Below, in pieces: positions 37,249-43,889 of a stretch of DNA of 64,000 nt; the first letter of the stretch is position 1; every line of letters begins with the position of its first letter. This stretch comes from Colwellia sp. (GTDB taxonomy: Bacteria > Pseudomonadota > Gammaproteobacteria > Enterobacterales > Alteromonadaceae), in the NCBI GenBank assembly GCA_002733765.1, contig NVWU01000006.1:160658-224657 (forward strand), written 5' to 3'. A program made the position numbers and the translations under genes. The notes beneath the pieces were generated by a model. That model was not told the origin of the DNA. It worked only from the letters and a program-made list of their open reading frames with translations, and did not search any database.

Positions 37249-37334
37249 ATATAGCAATCGTTATATTTAATATTGACAATATAACGATCACTATATAACA
37301 TGGCGACAACTGCAAAATATAACGACCACTATAT
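37249..37334. promoter_or_regulatory. Three TetR-type operator sites and a promoter
   Basis: ATATAACGATCACTATAT (37279-37296), ATATAACGACCACTATAT (37317-37334) and, inverted, ATATAGCAATCGTTATAT (37249-37266) share the pattern ATATAACGAYYRCTATAT. A TTGACA box at 37273-37278 sits just before the central site, which covers the spacer and the TATAAC-like -10 at about 37294. This is the arrangement expected for repression by the adjacent TetR protein. Confidence 0.75.
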
Positions 37335-37417
37335 TATTGTGTGTTAAACACTGACGTTGCCTAAAAGCAACATCGATTAATCACTAACAATTAACTTAAC
37401 AATTATTGGAGAATACT

Positions 37418-37834
37418 ATGCCATTAACACTTACTCTTACTGAGGGCGTTATCCCTGCGGGTTCTGAAAAGGAAGCGGTTGCAAAAATCACTCACTCAAT
37501 GCTTAAACATCATGGTCTTTTAGGCAATACGGTGATGACACCTAATATTACCGCACATGTTTCAGTACTGCCTAAAAATTCGACTTTTTCGGGTAGCGAA
37601 GAATTCTCAGGCGTTTGGATGGAATGGAAGGTACCTTCATTTGCTTTTGCTTCAAGAGAAATTCAATTGGCGCACTTTGCCGATGCCACCGAAATTATCA
37701 GATCGTTATCTGGCGGGAAACAACCGATAGAACATATTTACTCGAATGTTATTCATACGGTCGATGGCTCATGGAATTTCAATGGCATCGCGATGACCAA
37801 TGAAGAAATTGGTGCTGAAATATCAAAGGGATAA
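37418..37834 (+). CDS. Tautomerase-superfamily protein
   Basis: A 138-residue protein starting MPLTLTLTEG; the proline after the initiator Met is the catalytic base of the 4-oxalocrotonate tautomerase superfamily. The start at 37418 is chosen because TGGAGAA lies 5-11 bp before it and it puts Pro1 in place; an upstream TTG would hide it. Substrate unknown. It is divergent from a TetR gene with operators between, which suggests induction by a small, perhaps electrophilic, compound. Confidence 0.75.
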   Translation: MPLTLTLTEGVIPAGSEKEAVAKITHSMLKHHGLLGNTVMTPNITAHVSVLPKNSTFSGSEEFSGVWMEWKVPSFAFASREIQLAHFADATEIIRSLSGGKQPIEHIYSNVIHTVDGSWNFNGIAMTNEEIGAEISKG

Positions 37835-37996
37835 TAGGTCTTCCAACTAATTTTGATCAGTAATATTTTTTCCTCACTCATTTATAGTCTTTGCAGGGAG
37901 TAGAAAGAATCATTGTAAAAACATCGACAAAAACAGGTGAGCCTTCGGTGTTTTTGTTGTTATCCATGATAATTCAACATTAAAAAAGAGAAATTT

Positions 37997-38458
37997 ATGT
38001 TTAAAAAAATAGCAGCGACAAGTTTATTAGTCATTATTTCAACGAGTTCCTTTGCGGGTCAAAAAATATGTACGCCAATTGGGGGGATGGCAATGCCAAC
38101 ATTCTCTCCTCAAGCTGATGGTTCGGTGAGAATTACGGCGGCATTAATTGGCAGTGTTAGTGCAGCAAGTGGAACAATTACGGCTCAAAGAGAAACCAAG
38201 AGTGGCTTGGAAATGGATTTGAATCACTATTTTTTAAACAATACTGGAGGTTCATTTCACACGGTAGATCATGCAGAGTTAACCGCTGTACCAGGTAAAT
38301 CGGGTAATTTTATGATTGAAATTAATTACTCCATTGAGAAAGAATCTACGACCGGCACGTTCAAAGGCTATGAAGGTAATTTCAAAAGTTACGGTTTAGT
38401 CGATTTGAATAATATGGAAGGACTAGTACGTTACAGTGGTGAAATTTGTAAATTGTAA
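37997..38458 (+). CDS. Exported protein of unknown function
   Basis: A 153-residue protein with a clear signal peptide (MFKKIAATSLLVIISTSSFA, cleavage after SFA). The mature part begins GQKICTPIGG and ends GEICKL; these two cysteines could form a disulfide linking the ends of a beta-rich domain. No family recognised. It is followed by a hairpin terminator. Confidence 0.75.
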   Translation: MFKKIAATSLLVIISTSSFAGQKICTPIGGMAMPTFSPQADGSVRITAALIGSVSAASGTITAQRETKSGLEMDLNHYFLNNTGGSFHTVDHAELTAVPGKSGNFMIEINYSIEKESTTGTFKGYEGNFKSYGLVDLNNMEGLVRYSGEICKL

Positions 38459-38469
38459 TAGCAATAGAG

Positions 38470-38512
38470 AGCACTAGCGTCTATCAAATGTACGGGCTAG
38501 TGCTGATTTTAT
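38470..38512 (+). terminator. Rho-independent terminator
   Basis: AGCACTAGC (38470-38478) pairs with GCTAGTGCT (38496-38504), followed by GATTTTATT, 12 bp after the stop of the exported protein gene. Confidence 0.75.
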
Positions 38513-38539
38513 TCCGTCAATTAACGGGAGGTTTCCACG

Positions 38540-38935
38540 ATGAATCGAATACTTCATACGATGTTAAGAGTATCTAACCTTGAAAAATCAATTGAGTTTT
38601 ATACCAAAATATTAGGTATGGATGTACTCCGAACTTTCGATCGACCTGAGCAAGGTTTTTCTCTAACCTTTTTAGGTTATGCAAAGGAGTCTGAAACGTG
38701 TGTATTAGAGTTAACCTATAACTATGGCGTTAATAAATATGAATTGGGTAATGCCTTTGGTCATATTGCGATTGGCGTCGACGATTGTTACGCCGCTTGT
38801 AATCAAATAGAGGCATTAGGCGGTAACATCGTTCGTGAAGCAGGTCCGCTGACAGGTAGCAAAGAAATAATCGCATTTGTAGAAGACCCTGATGGCTACA
38901 AAATTGAATTGATTCAACAGGACTCAATTCATTAG
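38540..38935 (+). CDS. gloA: Glyoxalase I (lactoylglutathione lyase)
   Basis: A 131-residue metalloenzyme that converts the hemithioacetal of methylglyoxal and glutathione to lactoylglutathione. Metal ligands of the family are visible: His in RILHTMLRV, Glu in CVLELTYN, His in FGHIAIGV and Glu in [19 protein letters not shown] and DPDGYKIEL are characteristic. Strong GGGAGG ribosome site. Its neighbour, a GFA protein, also belongs to a glutathione/aldehyde theme. Confidence 0.93.
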   Translation: MNRILHTMLRVSNLEKSIEFYTKILGMDVLRTFDRPEQGFSLTFLGYAKESETCVLELTYNYGVNKYELGNAFGHIAIGVDDCYAACNQIEALGGNIVREAGPLTGSKEIIAFVEDPDGYKIELIQQDSIH

Positions 38936-39043
38936 ATTTCGCGCGCGACATTTTAACCGTAAAATAATGATGAGCTATTGGCTAAAATCACTATTCAGTT
39001 GAAAGCTTCAACTTACAACTATAAATCAGAAGGTTATAATATT

Positions 39044-39466
39044 ATGAAACTAAAATTAACCGGCGAATGCCTCTGCGGTGCAGTACAATTTTCTGTCAAA
39101 AACGAATTTAAGGCTTTTTATCAATGTCACTGTAAGCAATGTCAGCAGCTAACAGGCTCGGCATTTACGTCAAACATTTTGACTGCACCTACAAATATTG
39201 AATGGCTTAAAGGTAAGCACAACGTTACCGTGTATGATCACCCTACTAGAGGGTTCTCAAAATCGTTCTGTACCGTTTGTGGCTCTGGGCTTCCTTTTAT
39301 CAATAAAAATAAAACAACATTAATTATACCTGCAGGCTCACTTAATGAGCTGCCTGATTTAAAGCCACAAGCTAATATGTTCACAGTAGAAGAAGCATGT
39401 TGGCTTAAGCCTGGTTTAAACGCTAAGGAATTTAGTGGTTTCCCTGATCAGAAACTTCTAAAATGA
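39044..39466 (+). CDS. GFA-family protein (formaldehyde-activating-enzyme-like)
   Basis: A 140-residue zinc protein of the GFA/CENP-V family. The zinc ligands are in GECLCGAVQF, YQCHCKQCQQLTG and FCTVCGSGLP. I start it at 39044 (MKLKLTGECLCG), preceded by AAGGTTA; the frame is open to a TTG at 38978 but that adds nothing family-like. True glutathione-dependent formaldehyde activation is shown only for some members, so the reaction is uncertain. Confidence 0.85.
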   Translation: MKLKLTGECLCGAVQFSVKNEFKAFYQCHCKQCQQLTGSAFTSNILTAPTNIEWLKGKHNVTVYDHPTRGFSKSFCTVCGSGLPFINKNKTTLIIPAGSLNELPDLKPQANMFTVEEACWLKPGLNAKEFSGFPDQKLLK

Positions 39467-39520
39467 CGTCTACAGTTACATCCTGAGTTAACTGCATAGC
39501 CATGGTTCAATGAGATAATA

Positions 39521-39766
39521 ATGCGCCGTGCCGACAGACTCTTTCAAATCATTCAGTTGTTAAATAATCGCCGTTTAACTACCGCGAGTTTATTAGCAGA
39601 AATACTCGAGGTGTCTACAAGAACTATTTATCGAGATATTCAAGATCTCATTGCCAATGGTATTCCTGTAGAAGGTTAAGCCGGTGTAGGGTATTTATTA
39701 CGTCGTGAAGTATACGGTGAAGAACTCAATGATTTCATCGAGGAAATTCAGAGAAAATATGGATAA
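39521..39766 (+). pseudogene. YafY-like HTH/WYL regulator reduced to its ends
   Basis: The frame begins MRRADRLFQIIQLLNNRRLT, then LAEILEVSTRTIYRDIQDL, the N-terminal winged helix of YafY-type WYL regulators, and stops at TAA 39668-39670 where the family has GEAGVGY (here EG-stop-AGVGYLLRRE). After that only about 30 codons remain, to TAA at 39766, instead of the roughly 150 of the WYL domain. So it has both a nonsense codon (GAA to TAA) and a large deletion. Confidence 0.82.
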
Positions 39767-39819
39767 TTTCGCTCAAAATCATCATAACGCGCAACGCTGA
39801 ACTTCCATATCGTGTTCCT

Positions 39820-40230
39820 TTAATTCTTAACGGGAGGAATTGAATACGTACCTGTTGCATGGGCAACCGGTATATTACTCCCCTTTGAGAAAATAGAGAC
39901 TTCACCTATGACTAACGTTCTTCCCATTTTAAGTAATTTACATTCTGCTATTAAATCTTTATCTGCTGAAGGTTTATTCAAAAAATTGATACTTAAATTA
40001 GTCGTAACCGCTAAAGGGATCAAACCTTTTGCATTGAGTACTGCAACGTATAAAGCAACATCAGCCACTTTCATCATCGTCGGACCTGACACCGTTCCTC
40101 CTGGGCGTAAATCACTTTCACCTATCGGCTGTCTTACCCGAATAATAGCTTGATCCGTATATTCAACTACACAATTTGATTGTGGGAAAACACTAGCTAA
40201 AAAATCATTTAATTCATTTGTTGTTAACAT
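39820..40230 (-). CDS. PaaI-type hot-dog thioesterase
   Basis: A 136-residue acyl-CoA thioesterase-like protein. The segment LRPGGTVSGPTMMKVADVALYVAVL holds the active-site region of the PaaI/4HBT family, though the usual HGG is replaced by GGTVSG. LAVTTNLSINFLNKP is the second conserved strand. It is one of two hot-dog genes in tandem on the minus strand, 200 bp apart. Confidence 0.82.
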   Translation of the reverse strand: MLTTNELNDFLASVFPQSNCVVEYTDQAIIRVRQPIGESDLRPGGTVSGPTMMKVADVALYVAVLNAKGLIPLAVTTNLSINFLNKPSADKDLIAECKLLKMGRTLVIGEVSIFSKGSNIPVAHATGTYSIPPVKN

Positions 40231-40262
40231 AATGGCTCTTTTTATTTTTTAATATATTAAAA

Positions 40263-40412
40263 TCAATGTGATAGTTCTTGTATTTCAGGCATTACTTGTT
40301 GGCATAATGACATTTGTTCCATTGATTTAAGTTCGGGCGTAATGAATGCTAAATAAATGTATCCTGTTAATATTTCTTGGTGATATTTCTTCGAAGCTTC
40401 AATGAATTGGTA
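40263..40412 (-). pseudogene. Coding remnant between the two thioesterase genes
   Basis: An open stretch without a start reads IEASKKYHQEILTGYIYLAF, then ITPELKSMEQMSLCQQVMPE and IQELSH before TGA at 40263. It looks like the last 47 residues of a lost gene; I do not recognise the family. Its 5' edge is AATTGGTATTA, which resembles the end of the family A repeat. Confidence 0.4.
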
Positions 40413-40432
40413 TTAGCTCGGAGAAGCTAATA

Positions 40433-40888
40433 TTAACCTTCAAGTCCTTCTCTATTTGGAATTGACATTAAAGTACAAGTAATTGTTGCTACGAGTTTTC
40501 TTTTACCCTCATTAATTGCATATAATTCACCATCACTAACAATAATCGTTTTTCCTGCTTTTTTAACTTTCCCAACCGCTATAAATACTTCTCCTTTTGC
40601 AGGAGAGAATAAATTAACTTTAAACTCAATTGTTAATACTGCCATATTTTCAGGCATTAAAGAAAAAGCAGCGTAGCCACATGCACTATCCAAAACAGTT
40701 GATACTATTCCTGCGTGAATGAACCCATGTTGTTGAGTTAATTTATTGTCGTATTTAAATTCTAACTCAACATGGCCTGGCTCAATCAGAATAGGTTTTG
40801 CACCAATAGTTTTCATCACTTCTTGTCGATAAAAACTCTCTTTTACTTTATTTTCGAAAGAAGGATTTTTTGGAATGAATTGACTCAT
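40433..40888 (-). CDS. PaaI-family thioesterase
   Basis: A 151-residue hot-dog thioesterase. QQHGFIHAGIVSTVLDSACGYAAF is the PaaI/4HBT active-site helix with HG and the acidic residue, and MAVLTIEFKVNLFSPA is the family's central strand. It diverges from a TetR regulator; the long inverted repeat between them suggests it is that regulator's target. Confidence 0.88.
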   Translation of the reverse strand: MSQFIPKNPSFENKVKESFYRQEVMKTIGAKPILIEPGHVELEFKYDNKLTQQHGFIHAGIVSTVLDSACGYAAFSLMPENMAVLTIEFKVNLFSPAKGEVFIAVGKVKKAGKTIIVSDGELYAINEGKRKLVATITCTLMSIPNREGLEG

Positions 40889-40928
40889 AAATTTACCTTG
40901 TTTTTATAAAATGGGGAGGCTATTGCTT

Positions 40929-40990
40929 TATACCCGTTACCATTCAAGACGCACACTTCAGAGTGCACTTTGAATATTGATGGGTATATA
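40929..40990. repeat. Short family B repeat
   Basis: The left end TATACCCGTTACCATTCAAG and right end TTGAATATTGATGGGTATA form an imperfect hairpin of about 62 bp, like an internally deleted version of the element at 24962-25124. Confidence 0.55.
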
Positions 40991-41000
40991 CTCATCAATA

Positions 41001-41068
41001 TAACAGCGTTTAAAATAAATAACAGCGTTCAATAAATTAAATACCGTTCAATACATTAAACGCTGTTA
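41001..41068. promoter_or_regulatory. Inverted repeat operator of the second TetR regulator
   Basis: TAACAGCGTTTAA (41001-41013) is a perfect inverted match to TTAAACGCTGTTA (41056-41068), with a third half-site AACAGCGTTCAA at 41021-41032. It lies 50 bp upstream of the TetR gene at 41118 and between it and the thioesterase gene. Confidence 0.65.
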
Positions 41069-41117
41069 CAATAAAGTTCAACAATTAAACAGAGAAATTA
41101 AAGGGAGAATATTTAGA

Positions 41118-41732
41118 ATGACTGGCACTAAGCAAGCACGACACAAAGCTATAGGCGACATGAAGCGAAACCTTATTCTCGATGCAGCTAAAACTGTTTT
41201 TAAACGCGATGGATTAGCAGGAGGTAGCTTACGAGCAATAGCGAAAGAAGCCGGATATACAACGGCTGCGCTTTATTCTTATTTCGATTCAAAAGAAAGT
41301 ATTTATGCCAATTTACTACGCATATCGTTAGAAAACCTTAAAGAACATATTGATGCATCTTTGCTTGGAGAATCAAATTTACAGATGAGAATATATAAAA
41401 ATGCCAAATCATTTTATCAATTCTATGCTAACAACCCTCAAGATTTAGAGTTGGGATTTTATCTTTTTAAAGGAGGGATCCAGCCGGAAGGCGTCGGTGT
41501 TGAGCGAAACAAAGAGCTTAATAATGCATTGTTATTGACTCTACAACCAATCATAACGTCCTGTGTTAGCTTAGGTAAAAAAATAATAGAAGCAAAAGCG
41601 ATCGCAGCAGAAATTCTTGCTCTGATATCTGGTGTGCTTCTTTTACATTTTACCCATCGCATCAAAATATTTGATGTGAATCCAGAAGAGTTGTTTGAAA
41701 CTCATATTCAAAGAGTTTTAGATACATTATAG
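41118..41732 (+). CDS. TetR-family regulator
   Basis: A 204-residue repressor with an N-terminal helix-turn-helix (LILDAAKTVFKRDGLAGGSLRAIAKEAGYTTAALYSYFDSKESIY) and a C-terminal ligand domain. The divergent PaaI-type thioesterase and the AACAGCG repeats upstream suggest control of acyl-CoA or aromatic acid related genes. The start is preceded by AGGGAGAA. Confidence 0.9.
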   Translation: MTGTKQARHKAIGDMKRNLILDAAKTVFKRDGLAGGSLRAIAKEAGYTTAALYSYFDSKESIYANLLRISLENLKEHIDASLLGESNLQMRIYKNAKSFYQFYANNPQDLELGFYLFKGGIQPEGVGVERNKELNNALLLTLQPIITSCVSLGKKIIEAKAIAAEILALISGVLLLHFTHRIKIFDVNPEELFETHIQRVLDTL

Positions 41733-41914
41733 CTAGCGCATTGATGACAAGTTTTAATAATAATCTAACCTGACTAAGCCAAGGAAGTTTTAGCTAATAT
41801 TTTTGTTTACCGAAGCTTATTCATTTAATGTGTCTCTGACTCTATCAATACTGACCACTAGCAATACCGCTACTAATATTGTAGCATCCTTATATTGATA
41901 ATTAAGGAGAGCTT

Positions 41915-42517
41915 ATGTCGCTACCTATGCCAGGTGAGCAAGTGAGAGGTTCTACAACGGGTAAGCCTATTATGGCGCTACTCGACTTGCTTGGTCGAAC
42001 ATGGGCCTTATACCAATTCCATTAAATTTATTCCCACCTCAGAGCTATGTCAGAGAAGCTATAACAAATAAAATTTGTGCTGATATAGTCATTCTATATA
42101 TAACAAATTTGTGCAGTTATTGCTTTTCTGACAAGCTCCCAAGGGCGAGTTTAAAAGGCTTATATACTGCGTTATTGATTTTGACAAGGGAATTACCATT
42201 CTCTCAATCAATGCCTTGCCTCTAAGCCTTTTAATTCTCGCTGAGTAGGAAATAACTTAATGGACTTGGTATTAATTATTGTTTGGCAACTTAGCCAAGG
42301 CAGTGCCACCTTCAGAGAGTTACAGCAGCGCTGTGAGAAAATTTCGCCTAGCTTATTAAATACGCGTTTAAAAGAATTAAAAGCGTTAAAACTAGTAGAA
42401 TCAACGCCAAATGGTTATCAGTTAACGGTAACAGGGCAAGCGTTATTTTCAATCGTTGCTCCACTTGAAGAATGGTCGTATAAATGGGCTAGCCAAATTA
42501 AAAAGGATAATGTATGA
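41915..42517 (+). pseudogene. HxlR-family regulator split by a MITE-like insertion
   Basis: The 5' part, ATG 41915 behind AAGGAGA, reads MSLPMPGEQVRGSTTGKPIM and LLDLLGRTWAL. The element 42011-42271 then intervenes. The 3' part resumes as IIVWQLSQGSATFRELQQRC, then SPSLLNTRLKELKALKLVES, to TGA at 42517. Removing the element and one TTA gives a continuous frame of about 112 residues, the normal HxlR length, with GRTWAL-IIVWQL at the joint as in the family (GRPWALxIL.xL). It overlaps nudC by 4 bp. The 3' piece has its own in-frame ATG at 42260 and might give a headless protein. Confidence 0.9.
42011..42271 (+). mobile_element. 261-bp MITE-like element, family A
   Basis: It is flanked by TTA on both sides (42008-42010 and 42272-42274), fitting a 3-bp target duplication. 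Its ends are inverted: TACCAATTCCATTAA on the left and the reverse complement of the right end, TACCAAGTCCATTAA, 14 of 15 identical. It encodes no protein. Internal blocks (TCTGACAAGCTCCCAAGGGC, TGCGTTATTGATTTTGAC, TCAATGCCTTGC, CTTTTAATTCTCGCT) recur in other intergenic copies in the window. Confidence 0.82.
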
Positions 42518-43593
42518 GTTTGATGTACGCCAATATGCCGCTCGACCGATGCACTAATCAACGTAAAAATAAACGCTGGTTAATGTCAGAATTTACGCAT
42601 CAAAACACATTGTTTTGTATTATTAATGACGGCATGAGCCTTTTTTCTCATGATAATATTTTTACGCCCCTTTATTTAACTAAATCCCAACTTGATAGTT
42701 TATCTGTCGATAGTTGCATTTACTTGGGTAAGAATTTAGGTAAAGGATATTTTGGTAAAAATTTGGGTGAAGAAGATGAGTCATTAACCTCTACCAACGT
42801 TAAATCGTTGTTTGTAGTAGATTTTAAAAAGTTACGGTTTTCGACCCAAGCACAACTACTTAACCTTGGTCAGTGGCAAAATCTGCGCGAAGTAACACCA
42901 AATTTAACGGCTTTAGATGCGTCAATTCAAGCATTAGCCAAAGCGCTTGTTTACTGGCATACCACCCATCAGTATTGCGGTAAATGCGGTAACGCAAGTA
43001 GATCTGTTGAGGCAGGACACGCTAGGCGCTGTACCGAGTGTCGTAATGTATCATTTCCGCGCACAGATCCTGCGGTAATTATGCTAGTAGAACATAAGTT
43101 TCCTGATGGTATCGCTCGTTGTTTATTAGGGCGTAATGCCAAATGGAGAGCGGGTATGTATTCAACCTTAGCCGGTTTTGTTGATCCGGGCGAAACGCTA
43201 GAAGAAGCGGTGATAAGAGAAGTGTTAGAAGAAACAGCGGTGGTGGTTGAAAATCCTCAATATATAACGTCTCAGCCGTGGCCATTTCCGGCCTCTGTTA
43301 TGTTAGGTTTTACTGCTGTTGCTACCTCAACCACCATTGATATTAGTCAAGATGACTTAGAGGATTGCCAATGGTTTTCTAGAGAACAATTAGCCAGTTT
43401 TTATAAAGGCACTAATGCGGGTATTAATATTGATAAGAATGCCGGTGTTAATGTTGATCATACTGTCGAGGCCAGTGTCGTTGAAAGTGTTGAGGCTAAT
43501 GATCAAAATCCTGAATATAGGTTGAGTAGTAGCGATTCTATTTCATCTTATTTAATAACCGCGTGGAAAAATAAAGAAATAGGTCAATATTAA
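42514..43593 (+). CDS. nudC: NAD+ diphosphatase / decapping Nudix hydrolase
   Basis: A 359-residue Nudix enzyme that cleaves NAD(H) and removes NAD caps from RNA. A zinc ribbon is present (YCGKCG and RRCTECR), then the Nudix box GFVDPGETLEEAVIREVLEE, followed by the SQPWPFPAS motif that defines NudC. It is longer than E. coli NudC (257) because of an extended N-terminal part and a linker of repeated NAGI/NAGV-like residues near the end (about residues 300-335). The HxlR gene overlaps its start by 4 bp. Confidence 0.92.
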   Translation: MSLMYANMPLDRCTNQRKNKRWLMSEFTHQNTLFCIINDGMSLFSHDNIFTPLYLTKSQLDSLSVDSCIYLGKNLGKGYFGKNLGEEDESLTSTNVKSLFVVDFKKLRFSTQAQLLNLGQWQNLREVTPNLTALDASIQALAKALVYWHTTHQYCGKCGNASRSVEAGHARRCTECRNVSFPRTDPAVIMLVEHKFPDGIARCLLGRNAKWRAGMYSTLAGFVDPGETLEEAVIREVLEETAVVVENPQYITSQPWPFPASVMLGFTAVATSTTIDISQDDLEDCQWFSREQLASFYKGTNAGINIDKNAGVNVDHTVEASVVESVEANDQNPEYRLSSSDSISSYLITAWKNKEIGQY

Positions 43594-43680
43594 TACCAAA
43601 TAAAATAACCAATTCAGAGCTTTCCTGACAAGTTGCCAAAGGCGAGTTTAAAAGGTTTATCGCTGCGTTATTGATTGAAA
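43594..43680 (+). repeat. Family A repeat, left half
   Basis: Begins TACCAAATAAAATAA directly after the nudC stop and contains TTTCCTGACAAGTTGCCAAA, GGCGAGTTTAAAAGG and TGCGTTATTGATTG, matching 42011 onwards. The right half is absent. The rest of the gap to 43889 shows no gene. Confidence 0.65.
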
Positions 43681-43889
43681 ATCTGAGTACTGTAGACTAA
43701 TATTTTAGCTTAAAAGACTACGGGAATGACGTCCCTGAGCCAAGTAAAAAACATCATCAATGTGGTGTTTAAATAGATTGCCTGCCACCTTTTCGCCATA
43801 GTTTGTCAGTACTTTGCCCTTAACCTGACACCACTAACACTCAATGCTCTGTTTAAATGGTTTATATCACCTGAAGACAAGAGCAAGCA

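Noticed and set aside
42260-42517. Independent 85-residue HTH gene
   Set aside because: Its first residues come from the right end of the MITE; it is the 3' part of the interrupted hxlR gene.
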